A DNA stretch of 64,000 nucleotides. Origin: Bacillus marinisedimentorum (GTDB lineage: Bacteria > Bacillota > Bacilli > Bacillales > Bacillaceae_O). The notes beneath the pieces were generated by a model. The model did no database searches. It was given only the letters and a program-made list of their open reading frames with translations, and was not told the origin of the DNA. The stretch spans positions 85,062-149,061 of the forward strand of contig NZ_LWBL02000040.1 in assembly GCF_001644195.2 (NCBI RefSeq), written 5' to 3'. Shown here piece after piece: positions 7,627-17,004 of this stretch; position 1 is the first letter of the stretch, and each line of letters starts with the position of its first letter. The translations under genes and the position numbers were made by a program.

Positions 7627-9552
7627 ATGAAGATATCCGAACTGTTATCGGCCGAGACGATTAAGCTTGAGCTTGAGGCGGATAACAAGAGTGGGGTAAT
7701 CGACGAGCTTGCCGGGGTGCTGGATAAGTCAGGCATGCTCACGAACCCGGAAGCATTCGTAGAGGCAATTTGGGAACGGGAAAAAGAGAGTACGACAGGA
7801 ATAGGTGAAGGCATTGCCATTCCACATGCGAAAACGGCCGCTGTGAAAAAGCCTGCCATAGCGTTCGGGCGGTCCAGGGAGGGTGTCGATTTTGATTCCC
7901 TGGATCGCAAGCCAGCACGGTTGTTTTTCATGATAGCAGCTGCTGAAGGGGCAAACAGGGACCACCTGGAGGCGCTGTCACGGCTTTCGAAAATGCTTCT
8001 GGATGATACTTTCAAAGAAGCTTTAATGAAAGCTGTAACTCCCGAAGAGGTTTTGAAGGCGATTGATTTATGGGAGGATGCCCGAACGGAACAGGATAGG
8101 GAAAAAGGCAGACAGGCAGACAATGACGGTTCAGAAACCGGACAAGCCGGGCGGAAGCTCAAGCTGCTTGCCGTCACATCATGCCCGAACGGCATCGCGC
8201 ACACCTATATGGCTGCAGAGAATCTGGAAAAAGCAGCGGAACAGATGAATGTGGAAATGAAAGTAGAGACACAGGGGTCAATTGGCGTGGAAAATGAATT
8301 GACCCCTGAAGATATCAAGGAAGCCGACGGTATCATCATTGCAGCGGACAAAGCAGTCGACAAATCGAGATTCGCCGGCATAAAGCTGGTTGAAACAGGC
8401 GTGCAGGACGGCATAAACAAGCCTGAAGAGCTTATCAGGAGATTCGAAGAGGGTGATGTCAGTGAGTACGAAGGAGTGAAGTCGGCCGGAGAGCTGAAGG
8501 AAGAAAGAAAGCAAGGGCAAAATCCGGTATACCGCCACTTGATGAACGGTGTTTCCTATATGATTCCATTCGTTGTGGTCGGTGGGCTGCTGATTGCGCT
8601 GTCACTGGCGATCGGCGGAGAACCTACTCCGGAAGGCCTGCAAATTCCGGAAGGATCCTTTTGGAATAAAGTCCTGGCGGTTGGCGGAGCTTCGTTTTCA
8701 TTCATGGTGCCGATCTTGGCCGGGTTCATCTCGATGAGTATCGCGGACCGGCCTGGTCTTGCGCCGGGGATAGTCGGCGGTCATATTGCCGCAAACGGAA
8801 GCTTCTATGACAGTGAGGCAGGGGCCGGATTCCTTGGCGGAATTGTAGCAGGTTTCATTGCCGGATATGTGGCGAGATGGATTAAGAGGTGGAAAGTACC
8901 TAAAATGATTGCCCCGATTATGCCGATTCTGATTATTCCACTACTGGCATCCATCATTGTCGCGGCTGTCTTTATTTTTATAATAGGTACTCCGATTGCT
9001 GCCGTGTTCTCCGGGCTGACTGATTGGCTGGAAGGAATGCAGGGGGCAAGCAGCATCGTGCTGGCCTTGATTCTTGGAGCTATGATCGCTTTTGATATGG
9101 GCGGACCGGTCAACAAAGTGGCCTTCTTGTTTGGGGCTGCCATGATTGCGGAAGGGAACCCGAATATTATGGGTCCGATTGCAGTAGCCATTTGTGTACC
9201 GCCAATCGGAATGGGTGTTGCTACTTTGCTTAACAGGCGGAAGTATGAAAAGGCGGAGCAGGATGCCGGCAAAGCCGCCATTGCGATGGGGCTTGTCGGG
9301 ATTACAGAAGGTGCAATCCCGTTTGCCGCTAAAGATCCGTTAAGGGTTATCCCGAGCATAATGATCGGGTCCATGGTCGGTGCGGTCATCGCCATGATGA
9401 GCGGGGTGACAGACCACGTTCCGCACGGTGGGCCTGTTGTCGCGGTCTTCCGGGCTGTGGAAAATGTCCCGATGTTTTTTGTAGCTATTATAGCCGGTGT
9501 CATCGTGACAGCGCTTCTGGTCAACGTGCTAAAAAAACCTATTGACGAATAG
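7627..9552 (+). CDS. PTS fructose-type transporter, fused EIIA-EIIB-EIIC
   Basis: 641 aa with three domains. EIIA spans about 1-150, with the phosphorylated histidine H67 in GIAIPHAK. EIIB spans about 178-275, with C186 in TSCPNGIAHTYMAAE, a fructose-class signature. EIIC starts at about 300 (YRHLMNGVSYMIPFVVVGG) and has conserved segments such as AFDMGGPVNKVAF and GITEGAIPFAA. It takes up and phosphorylates fructose or a related sugar using HPr-P. The start at 7627 has GAGGAGG; the frame opens at 7576 but without a ribosome site. Unlike the fruRKA operon, no 1-phosphofructokinase or DeoR regulator is adjacent, so it may be a second system (mannose or 2-O-mannosylglycerate are options). Confidence 0.93.
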   Translation: MKISELLSAETIKLELEADNKSGVIDELAGVLDKSGMLTNPEAFVEAIWEREKESTTGIGEGIAIPHAKTAAVKKPAIAFGRSREGVDFDSLDRKPARLFFMIAAAEGANRDHLEALSRLSKMLLDDTFKEALMKAVTPEEVLKAIDLWEDARTEQDREKGRQADNDGSETGQAGRKLKLLAVTSCPNGIAHTYMAAENLEKAAEQMNVEMKVETQGSIGVENELTPEDIKEADGIIIAADKAVDKSRFAGIKLVETGVQDGINKPEELIRRFEEGDVSEYEGVKSAGELKEERKQGQNPVYRHLMNGVSYMIPFVVVGGLLIALSLAIGGEPTPEGLQIPEGSFWNKVLAVGGASFSFMVPILAGFISMSIADRPGLAPGIVGGHIAANGSFYDSEAGAGFLGGIVAGFIAGYVARWIKRWKVPKMIAPIMPILIIPLLASIIVAAVFIFIIGTPIAAVFSGLTDWLEGMQGASSIVLALILGAMIAFDMGGPVNKVAFLFGAAMIAEGNPNIMGPIAVAICVPPIGMGVATLLNRRKYEKAEQDAGKAAIAMGLVGITEGAIPFAAKDPLRVIPSIMIGSMVGAVIAMMSGVTDHVPHGGPVVAVFRAVENVPMFFVAIIAGVIVTALLVNVLKKPIDE

Positions 9553-9571
9553 ATGGCGGGAGATGAAAAAA

Positions 9572-9594
9572 TGACAGGTGACAGGCACCTGTCG
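9572..9594. repeat. Dispersed GACAGGTGACAGGCACCTGTC repeat
   Basis: A copy located 20 bp after the EIIABC stop. A second partial copy (CGACGAGTGACAGGCACC, 9655-9672) abuts the stop of the convergent TetR gene. Confidence 0.6.
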
Positions 9595-9608
9595 AAATTT
9601 GCGCAAAC

Positions 9609-9634
9609 AAAAAGCCCGGCTTCCCGGGCTTTTT
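9609..9634. terminator. Bidirectional terminator between EIIABC and TetR genes
   Basis: AAAAAGCCCGG-CTT-CCCGGGCTTTTT: the stem has A and T tracts on both sides, so it can serve both convergent genes. Confidence 0.85.
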
Positions 9635-9672
9635 GTTATGGTTTGACATATATCGACGAGTGACAGGCACCG

Positions 9673-10290
9673 CTACTCTACTCCCAACGCCATCCGCAAA
9701 TATTCCACAAACAGCTCTGACTGCTCCTTCAGCTTAATGTCCTCACTTGGCAGGATGGTATGATCAAGTGCCAGGCCGTCGATGGACGAGATAATCGATC
9801 TGGCCAGTATTTCACTGTCAAACCTGGTGCTGAATTCTCCGCTTTTTTGCCCCTGTTCAATGATATCCTTGTAAATTTTCAACCCGTTATAGTATCGTAC
9901 CCTGCCATATTCGCGCCGGCGCTTATCGTTTCGGCCGGTTACGAAGAATTCCAGGTTGGAAGGAGCCATGGGGTCCATTTCGTCATCCGGACGGCCACTT
10001 TCACCAAATATGCTTCGCATTAATAAATCCCAGTATGAAGGCACTTCTTTTTTCAATAAGCCCTGCATATTTATTCCGGACTGGGTGAGTGATTCTTCAA
10101 GGATTGCTTCATATACGTCTTCTTTATTTGAAAAATATTGATACAGCCCGCCGCGGCTCACATTTGCGGCATCCATGATGTGCTTCATCGTTGTCCGTTC
10201 ATAGCCGTATTCAATGAATACCTCTTTTGCCGCTTCCAATATGTTAGCTCGACGCTGTTCCTTGTGCTCCTTGCTGACTTTCGGAGACAT
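9673..10290 (-). CDS. TetR-family regulator of the MFS exporter
   Basis: 205 aa. The N-terminal HTH is clear (RRANILEAAKEVFIEYGYERTTMKHIMDAANVSRGGLYQYFSNKEDVYEAIL), followed by a helical ligand domain. The start at 10290 has GGGGGA 7 bases upstream; an ATG two codons earlier overlaps that site. The first 47 bases overlap the end of the MFS gene in another frame, so the two are translated in a coupled way. Predicted to bind the two AACGACA-n4-TGTCGTT palindromes at 11544-11587 and so control its own operon. Inducer unknown. Confidence 0.88.
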   Translation of the reverse strand: MSPKVSKEHKEQRRANILEAAKEVFIEYGYERTTMKHIMDAANVSRGGLYQYFSNKEDVYEAILEESLTQSGINMQGLLKKEVPSYWDLLMRSIFGESGRPDDEMDPMAPSNLEFFVTGRNDKRRREYGRVRYYNGLKIYKDIIEQGQKSGEFSTRFDSEILARSIISSIDGLALDHTILPSEDIKLKEQSELFVEYLRMALGVE

Positions 10291-11521
10291 GTTCATTCCC
10301 CCGTTCTATTTTGCTTCTGAATAAGAATACGACTAAGGACATTATCACTAAAAGGGAGGCGGTGATGATGAATGTCGGAATAATCCCTATGACCGTGGCA
10401 AGCCATCCGCCAAGTAATGGGCCGATGATGGTGGCGGTTGTTGTCACGCTGTTGATCACCCCGAACACTCTTCCTGTCATATGGACAGGTGTATCGGTTT
10501 GCACCGCTGCCTGGAACGGAATGAAGACCAGGCTGGCTGCAAAACCGGCAACAAACCCGAGAGCCGGCCCCCACATAAGTGAAAAAGGTATATCAGCAGC
10601 TGTCAATACTGCCATCATACCAAAGCTTACGCCGACCCCACAAACACCGGTAATCATCAGCAGGAGGGCGTTATACTCTGTTTTCCTGGCCAACAGCAAG
10701 CCGGCGAGAAACATGCCGAGGCCTGAACCGGTCACGAGCATACCGAACAAATCAGGAGAAGCGTCCGTTAATTGGCGGATCAGCACGATGAATTGTGAAT
10801 CGGACAGCTGCAGGATCAACAGGCTGATTCCCAGCACCGTCATACCTATTAAAAAATAACGGTTTCCTTTGATGAAAGCCATCCCTTCCAAAAAATCTTC
10901 TTTAAAAGAAGACTTTTCAGTATGTTCAGCCTGCTGTGTCTGTTTCTCAAGGACATTTGCAGCCTTTGGCAATAAAAAGATGAGGAGGGAGGAAATGATG
11001 AACGTCGCCGAGTCGATGTAAAAGACGAGCTTCGTCCCGAATGAAGCAACCAGAATTCCGCTCAGCAGCGGCCCCGCGATTTTCGTGCCGGAATCGATCA
11101 TGGATGTAATGGACATGGCGCTTTTCATATTTCCCTCCGCAACCACTTCTTTCAATTTACCGTTTTTTGCCGGGACAAAGACGGCGGACAGCAGCCCTGT
11201 CGCAAACAAACAGACATACACGGTGTAGATGGAACTTGCCGTTGCCAGTATGAGAATCAGGACGGCTCTTGCCAGGTCGGAAATAATCATAAGCGTTTTC
11301 CGATTTAGCCGATCAGCAATAGTTCCCGTGAAGGGGCCGAGCAGCGCCATCGGCACAGCCAGGGACAAAATGATGAAAGAAACTTCCAATGGTGTTGCAT
11401 TCCATTTCAATCCGACAAGCGTAATAACCGCCACAATACTCAGCCAATCACCAAGTCCTGAAATTAACTGGGCGGCCATTAACGTCAAAAACCCTTTATT
11501 TCGTCCCAACCGTGCTTCCAT
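10244..11521 (-). CDS. MFS drug/macrolide-type exporter
   Basis: 425 aa with 12 predicted membrane segments. The loop between segments 2 and 3 is GPFTGTIADRLNRKTLMIISDLARA, the MFS motif A of the macrolide-efflux-like subfamily (MefA/YkuC-like). A second DRxxR-like signature and a central cytoplasmic loop (LLPKAANVLEKQTQQ...) complete the pattern. ATG 11521 is chosen because GGAGGG precedes it; the upstream ATG at 11536 lies before that site. Forms an operon with the downstream TetR gene. Substrate not predictable. Confidence 0.88.
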   Translation of the reverse strand: MEARLGRNKGFLTLMAAQLISGLGDWLSIVAVITLVGLKWNATPLEVSFIILSLAVPMALLGPFTGTIADRLNRKTLMIISDLARAVLILILATASSIYTVYVCLFATGLLSAVFVPAKNGKLKEVVAEGNMKSAMSITSMIDSGTKIAGPLLSGILVASFGTKLVFYIDSATFIISSLLIFLLPKAANVLEKQTQQAEHTEKSSFKEDFLEGMAFIKGNRYFLIGMTVLGISLLILQLSDSQFIVLIRQLTDASPDLFGMLVTGSGLGMFLAGLLLARKTEYNALLLMITGVCGVGVSFGMMAVLTAADIPFSLMWGPALGFVAGFAASLVFIPFQAAVQTDTPVHMTGRVFGVINSVTTTATIIGPLLGGWLATVIGIIPTFIITASLLVIMSLVVFLFRSKIERGNEHVSESQQGAQGTASS

Positions 11522-11543
11522 ATAAAATCCCTCCATTTATTAA

Positions 11544-11561
11544 AACGACAGTAGTGTCATT
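11544..11561. promoter_or_regulatory. TetR operator 2 (MFS operon)
   Basis: AACGACAGTAGTGTCATT, an imperfect 18-bp palindrome downstream of the -10 box, covering the likely start site. Confidence 0.7.
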
Positions 11562-11564
11562 TTT

Positions 11565-11594
11565 ATTATAACGACACCGATGTCGTTTTTTCAA
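11565..11594 (-). promoter_or_regulatory. Promoter of the MFS-TetR operon
   Basis: Minus strand: TTGAAA (11589-11594), 18-bp spacer, TATAAT (11565-11570). The spacer holds operator 1. Confidence 0.7.
11570..11587. promoter_or_regulatory. TetR operator 1 (MFS operon)
   Basis: AACGACACCGATGTCGTT, a near-perfect 18-bp palindrome between -35 and -10. Its centre is 26 bp from that of operator 2. Confidence 0.75.
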
Positions 11595-11611
11595 CCCCTT
11601 TTGGATAAAAA

Positions 11612-11670
11612 TAAAAAAGATGCCCGGCCCAGGTCGCGATAACGTGTTATCGCAGCGTGGGTCAGGCACC
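11612..11670 (-). terminator. Terminator of the DUF454 gene, overlapping its stop codon
   Basis: Inner stem GCGATAACACGTTATCGC inside an outer stem GGTGCCTGACCC/GGGCCGGGCATC, followed on the minus strand by TTTTTT. The TGA stop of the gene is part of the GGTGCCTGA arm. Confidence 0.75.
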
Positions 11671-12060
11671 ATCATTGGTCTCAAGTGTTTTCAGTGAAAG
11701 CAAGTAAAGGCTTACGCCGATGCCTACGGCAAATAGAATGACCGTGACAAAGGGTTTTGATACGAGCCACATTGACAGGAAAAGTGTCAGCCATAAAAAG
11801 ATAATAGAACTGACTTTGGCCTTCTTTTTTATGGCCCGGTATTTAATGTAGTTATAGATATACGGTCCAAAAATCCTGTGATTGATCAACCAGTTGTAAA
11901 GCTTTTCCGAGCTTCTAACATAAAAGTAGGCAGCCAGCAGTAAAAGCGGCGTTGTCGGCAGCACCGGCAAAACGATCCCGAGCACACCGAGTGCGAGTGA
12001 CAGCGAACCTAGAAAAACAAAAAGATATCTTTTTATCGAAAAACGGAATGGTGGCTTCAT
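11662..12060 (-). CDS. DUF454 (YbaN-like) inner-membrane protein
   Basis: 132 aa with the DUF454 signature GVLGIVLPVLPTTPLLLLAAYFYVRSSEKLYNWL early in the protein, then KKKAKVSSIIFLWLTLFLSMWLVS. Three or four membrane segments. The family is widespread and has no assigned biochemical role. ATG 12060 follows AAAGGAA. The last codons (GGT GCC TGA) come from the terminator hairpin arm, so the C-terminus appears to have been reset by that repeat. Monocistronic. Confidence 0.88.
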   Translation of the reverse strand: MKPPFRFSIKRYLFVFLGSLSLALGVLGIVLPVLPTTPLLLLAAYFYVRSSEKLYNWLINHRIFGPYIYNYIKYRAIKKKAKVSSIIFLWLTLFLSMWLVSKPFVTVILFAVGIGVSLYLLSLKTLETNDGA

Positions 12061-12733
12061 TGTTACGTTCCTTTCTTGTACAAAGGTTCATGCCCATAAA
12101 TTATTGAAGTGATCCGGTTTGACGTTTTGCTTTATCAGCTTTTGGACTAGAGCGCGACTCGTTGCTGCATTTCAGAACTGCCAGTAGACGCAAATCGTCC
12201 CTAAAGTTAGAGTACTTGCATGTTCCCGGAAACTCACACTTATGAACCGCCTGCCGCGGTACAATCTCTATTTAAAATGTACAATTACTCCGGTGAAGTA
12301 TGAAATCTGCTATTGGTACCATTTCATCTTAGCTGTGTTCCTTCGCGTTCAGAGAATCCATACCCTCGTTTTCAACGTACAGCCAGATAGTAATAAATTA
12401 TAGCATTATTTTACTATTATCGGTTGCCCTCGGCTTCTTTAATAGAGCCATATCGGGGAGGAATTTCAAAGTCAAATATGCCGGACGGACAGGATTTCAC
12501 TAAAACTTTTGCATTTTAACACTATCTTTACATAATAAATCGTTCTCAAATAAGAACAAAATCTTCTCATTATTCGTCCTTTATTTTCAGTACAGGAGTA
12601 TAATTAAACAAAAGGGTTGTTCTTTTTAACGAACAATTTGAAATCTGTTTCCTAAAGGAGGGAGTGCAAAAACGATGATGACGAAAGTGAACAACGATAC
12701 CGGCTGAAACTGAATAAAAAGGAGGGCTCGAGG
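12061..12733. other. 673-bp region upstream of the surface protein gene
   Basis: AT-rich, with no clear gene. On the minus strand about 25 codons are open before a stop near 12090, without similarity I recognise. Near 12655 a strong AAAGGAGGGA is followed by a ten-codon reading frame (ATG ATG ACG AAA ... TGA) just before the surface protein; it could be a leader peptide, but the evidence is thin. The true ribosome site AAAGGAGGG for the large gene lies at about 12719. Confidence 0.4.
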
Positions 12734-15700
12734 GTGAAAAAATCAACACTTCGCAAAAGATTCAAGAAGGTTATCGTTTTACTGTCAATTTTTCTCCTTA
12801 CGATTATAAATGGGCTGGGAGCGACGGTATTGGCAGCAGGGGGGAACAGTGGCAGTACCGAGACGGGCGGGGAAAAAACATATACGATCACTATTCATGC
12901 TGAAGGTCTGGATAACGAAACCCAGGCACACGTTACGCTAAGCAAGAAAGCGGAGGCAGGCGAGCCGCCGGTGACCATGTCAGGGGATACAGTCAACCAT
13001 CAAATTGTGTTTAAGCAAGTTCCTCCAGGCGGGTCGGCCACAATTACAGGGAGCGGCATTGCTGGATATGAAGGTCCGGTGCCATTGATAATCGAGCTGA
13101 AACAGGCACAGGGCAATTTTCAAAAATCAGGGACGCTCCTTTATAAAAAAGTGGAACGCATCGGGGTAACAGGCATCACCATAGATAAAAGTGCTGTGAG
13201 CTTGTTGAAAGGGCAGCAAGAAAAAATCACGGCCAGCATCGTGCCGGCAAATGCCTCAAACCAGGCTGTAAGCTGGACAAGCAGTGATCAGGGTGTTGCC
13301 ATTGTGGATGCAAGCGGCAATGTCTCAGCGAAGGCGAGCGGTACTGCGAACGTGACGGCGGCAATTACGGATGGAAACCAGACATTCACGGCAACAGCTT
13401 CTGTCACGGTAAAGGAGATTACGGGATTTCAGCCTCTCGAGACAATCACCGCTCAAACAGGTGAAGTGATTACGCTGCCGGCTGAAGTAACTGCCGTTCT
13501 AAACGATGGTTCAACATTGCAAGTCCCGGTATCCTGGGACGGAACGAATGGTCAAGCTGTCTTTAAGGAGCCAGGGACTGAGACACTGACAGGAACTGTG
13601 ACAGGAACAGCTGAAAAACCTGTGCTGACGATTGAGGTAACCGGTTCTACAGCAGTTGAAGTGAAAACGGCCGTGTTGGATGCGAACACACAGAGCCTCT
13701 TTATTGGGGAAACAAAGACCCTTTCCATCATTGAATATACACCTGAAGGGGCAAGCTTGCAGGCGCTTGTATGGAAAAGTGATGGCTCAGCCGTTTCGGT
13801 ACAAAAAACGGGTGATCCTGCGGTTGTTGAGTTAACGGGTACTGCAGCGGGAAGCTCGGTTGTTACAGTCGAAAAGCTTGATGGAACACCGCTTGCAGAA
13901 TGTTTAGTCACGGTTGCTGCGGATCCGGCAGTCACCGATCCGGCATATATCGTGGCGACAACTGAAGATTCTGCTGAGGCTGTCGACCAATTTGAAGATA
14001 AAGAAAGCGTGTTTATCCGCGCGTATGGAATGCCTGAAGGCACCTATCATGTAAAAGTGGAGCAGAAGGGCAGCGATCCTCTTCTCGGTGACGGCACCGT
14101 GGATATTGCTTTTAATGAACAGGGTGAGGCGATATTCAACCTTTATGATGTGACTGGGTTTGAGGAAACGGAAAATTTCTCGAAATCATACTTTGTTTAC
14201 ATGAGCCAGGACCCGGTCTTTCCACCTGGGGATGATGAAGACGGCATTCCGAAAACATTCCAGGATAATTTCAAAATCGGTTCGCCGATTCCAACTGGCG
14301 CTATTGGCGTTAACGTGGTAGTTGAGGAAAATGGACAAATCATCTCACTGGATCCGGAACTTAAAGGAATGGATGTCATCCTTGGGCGTGAAATCAAAGA
14401 TAAAACAGCAGCAGAGACCCAATTGGAGGATTATCTGAATCCGCTTTACGATGGAACAGACGCCACCTCCAAATATTCGGATGAAGCGAAGTTGATCGGC
14501 GAGGTCCAGGCAGACGGCAGTGTCGTCTGGGGCACACCAAAGGAAGTGCTGAAAATCGGCGGGTATATCCTGTTGATCGAACTGCCGGACGGCTATACTT
14601 CTAACCTTGATCAGTTAAACCCGGATTCCGAAGACGGCGAACTGCTGAAGGAAGTCCATATTGAACGGGATACCGATATTTACCGTCAGATTGTCCTGAA
14701 AAAGACAGCAGTGGATGATGGGGATGAAGGCCCTGATGTTACACTGAGCGCTCCACAGTTGAGTGTGTATATCGGCGGAACAGCGAATCTTTCAATAATT
14801 GACTTTTTCCCGGCAGATCTTGATCTGGCAACTCTTGAGTGGGACAGTTCAAATCCGGAGATTGCTAATGTGACGGTTGGCGATGATCCGGCACTTGCCG
14901 CCATTGAAGGGCTTTCCGCCGGGTATGCTTCAATTACAGTTAAAACGACTGATGGCGAACCGCTGGCAAGTTGTTATGTCAGCGTTGGTGCAGACCCATC
15001 CGTGGTCGATCCATTCCGGATTGTTGCCACGACGGAAGATTCGGAAGAACCGGTCGACCAGTTCCTGTCGAAAGAAGATGTCTACATCAGAGGCTATAAT
15101 CTTCCTGCTGGCGACTATCATGTAAAAGTGGAGCAAAGCGGAAGCAACCCACTTCTCGGTGAAGGGATGTTTACTGTAGGAGAAGGGGAAGATTTGGTAG
15201 GCTTCAATCTGTATGAAATAACAGAATTTAGAGATACGACCAATTTCTCAAAATCCTATGTCGTTTATATGAGCCAGAACTCTGACTATCCGATGGGGGA
15301 TGACGAAAACGGCATTCCGAAAACATTCCAGGATAATTTTAAAATCGGTTCGCCGATCCCTACTGGCAATCTAAACGTGGATGTAGCCCAGCTAAGGGGC
15401 GGAGTCATTGGGCCGGTCGATTCAATCATAGTCGGCAAGGATGTCATTCTTGGCCGTGAGATAAAAGACAAAACCGCTATTGAAACGACCTATCAAGATT
15501 ATTTGAACCCGCTTTATATTAATGAGTTGGCCACTCCGGGTATTTCGAAATATACAGATGAGGCGAAATTGATAGGCCACATCCAGGCGGGCGGCAGCGT
15601 CAAATGGGATCCTCCGAAAGAAGTGCTGAAAATCGGCGGCTATATCCTATTGGTCGAGTTGCCGGATGGGTTCATATCCAATCTGGATATGCTGAATCCG

Positions 15701-16780
15701 GACAGCGATGATGGGGAGCTATTGAAAGAAATCCATATCACGCGGAATTCAGTCATTGAGCGGGAGATTATCATTCAAAACATTTCATATACAGGTCCTG
15801 GAGATTCACCAGTGGAGGAAAATCCGGATGAGGGGGACAGCGGCGGAGTGCCGATAGAAGAAGGGGAAGATAACGACGATGGTGATGAACCCCAGGTTGA
15901 TGGAGATTCTGAGGGAGATGACGGAGGTGTACCGGGAGACGGATCAGCCGGCGATCCATCAGCGCCTCCTTCCGAAGGCGGAACAGATCAGCCAGGACCT
16001 CCCGATGCAGCACCTGGAGACGGACAGGGCGGAACTGAACAGCCTAAAAAGAAAACAGTCATCACGAAGCCTGTTGTGAAAGATGGAAAGGCAGCCATCC
16101 CTGATGCGGCTGTTGAGTCGCTGGCAGACAAAGGGAATATCCACGTTGATGTAAAGGATACCGGGAAAGATCCTGTAATTAATGTTGTATTGACCGAAAA
16201 ACAAGTACGCTTATTGAAAGCTAAACAGGCAGCTGTCACGATTGCAAGAGGCGGCCTCAACATTAAAGTTCCTTCTTCTATTTTGGGTGATGAGGAAGAT
16301 GTAATTATCATCATTAAACGGCTGCAGGATATTCCCGAAGCCCTGAGCGAGGTATACGATATCACAATTAAGCAGGGGAACAAAACCATCAGTCAATTTG
16401 ATGAAGGAATCTTGTTGACATTTACCGTAAACACACGAACAAACAGTAATCCAGAGCAAGGAAAAATCTTTTATTTGAATGAAGAAACGAACAAATGGGA
16501 GCTTATTGGCGGAGAGTACCATGAGGGTAAAGTATCAGGCTACACCAGGCATCTCAGCACGTTCACAGTATTAGGAAACAGCGAAGATGAAGAAGGGCAA
16601 ACGCCAAATCCTTTTAACCTGGTATCTGCTTCAACCAATGGAACAAATGTACAGCTTCTTCCAAATACGGCGGGAAACAGATATGACTTGCTCCTGGTCG
16701 GTTTCACTCTTGCAGCATTTGGACTTGCACTATTCCTTCTGAACTCGAGGAACAAAGCGAGAGTGCGCACAAAAAGATGA
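12734..16780 (+). CDS. Large LPNTA-anchored surface protein with Ig-like repeats
   Basis: 1348 aa. N-terminal signal peptide (basic start, then VIVLLSIFLLTIINGLG). A Big_2-type Ig domain covers about 140-230 (VSLLKGQQEKITASIVPANASNQAVSWTSSD). Two homologous modules of roughly 350 aa follow (about 310-660 and 665-1020); each has an Ig-like lead-in, then VATTEDS, FSKSY.VYMSQ, GIPKTFQDNFKIGSPIPTG, VILGREIKDKTA and PKEVLKIGGYILL. A Pro/Gly/Asp/Glu linker and a C-terminal domain follow. The sorting signal is LPNTA, a hydrophobic stretch and a basic tail. LPxTA is the motif used by class D sortases, one of which is encoded at 52765-53385. GTG start with AAAGGAGGG. Probably wall-anchored; ligand unknown. 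Confidence 0.9.
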   Translation: MKKSTLRKRFKKVIVLLSIFLLTIINGLGATVLAAGGNSGSTETGGEKTYTITIHAEGLDNETQAHVTLSKKAEAGEPPVTMSGDTVNHQIVFKQVPPGGSATITGSGIAGYEGPVPLIIELKQAQGNFQKSGTLLYKKVERIGVTGITIDKSAVSLLKGQQEKITASIVPANASNQAVSWTSSDQGVAIVDASGNVSAKASGTANVTAAITDGNQTFTATASVTVKEITGFQPLETITAQTGEVITLPAEVTAVLNDGSTLQVPVSWDGTNGQAVFKEPGTETLTGTVTGTAEKPVLTIEVTGSTAVEVKTAVLDANTQSLFIGETKTLSIIEYTPEGASLQALVWKSDGSAVSVQKTGDPAVVELTGTAAGSSVVTVEKLDGTPLAECLVTVAADPAVTDPAYIVATTEDSAEAVDQFEDKESVFIRAYGMPEGTYHVKVEQKGSDPLLGDGTVDIAFNEQGEAIFNLYDVTGFEETENFSKSYFVYMSQDPVFPPGDDEDGIPKTFQDNFKIGSPIPTGAIGVNVVVEENGQIISLDPELKGMDVILGREIKDKTAAETQLEDYLNPLYDGTDATSKYSDEAKLIGEVQADGSVVWGTPKEVLKIGGYILLIELPDGYTSNLDQLNPDSEDGELLKEVHIERDTDIYRQIVLKKTAVDDGDEGPDVTLSAPQLSVYIGGTANLSIIDFFPADLDLATLEWDSSNPEIANVTVGDDPALAAIEGLSAGYASITVKTTDGEPLASCYVSVGADPSVVDPFRIVATTEDSEEPVDQFLSKEDVYIRGYNLPAGDYHVKVEQSGSNPLLGEGMFTVGEGEDLVGFNLYEITEFRDTTNFSKSYVVYMSQNSDYPMGDDENGIPKTFQDNFKIGSPIPTGNLNVDVAQLRGGVIGPVDSIIVGKDVILGREIKDKTAIETTYQDYLNPLYINELATPGISKYTDEAKLIGHIQAGGSVKWDPPKEVLKIGGYILLVELPDGFISNLDMLNPDSDDGELLKEIHITRNSVIEREIIIQNISYTGPGDSPVEENPDEGDSGGVPIEEGEDNDDGDEPQVDGDSEGDDGGVPGDGSAGDPSAPPSEGGTDQPGPPDAAPGDGQGGTEQPKKKTVITKPVVKDGKAAIPDAAVESLADKGNIHVDVKDTGKDPVINVVLTEKQVRLLKAKQAAVTIARGGLNIKVPSSILGDEEDVIIIIKRLQDIPEALSEVYDITIKQGNKTISQFDEGILLTFTVNTRTNSNPEQGKIFYLNEETNKWELIGGEYHEGKVSGYTRHLSTFTVLGNSEDEEGQTPNPFNLVSASTNGTNVQLLPNTAGNRYDLLLVGFTLAAFGLALFLLNSRNKARVRTKR

Positions 16781-16790
16781 ACATAAAGAA

Positions 16791-16822
16791 AGAGCCTGAC
16801 CCCGGCCGGGATCAGGCTCTTT
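16791..16822 (+). terminator. Terminator of the surface protein gene
   Basis: AGAGCCTGACCCCGG stem with complement and short T-run, 10 bp after the stop. Confidence 0.8.
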
Positions 16823-17004
16823 ACGTGAGAAGCAATTTGAAAAATCGGGGAATCTCCAGGGCCCCGGTCAGGCAGCTCATGACACCGGCAAGTACTTCGA
16901 CAAATACCGACAGGTGACAGGCACCCCTCGAAATGTATGGAGGAAACGAAAAGGGTTTCTTGAATTTTATATAGGATGATGTAAAGAGGAAAGAGGCGGG
17001 GAAG
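16823..17004. repeat. Repeat-rich spacer with GACAGGTGACAGGCACC copy
   Basis: Contains another copy of the dispersed element at about 16905-16925 (CCGACAGGTGACAGGCACC), preceded by a related GTCAGGCAGCTCATGACACC stretch. It lies in front of the serine hydrolase gene. Confidence 0.5.

Noticed and set aside
12655..12712. Ten-codon leader peptide before the surface protein gene
   Set aside because: A good ribosome site is present, but no attenuator or regulatory codon run was seen; kept only as a remark.
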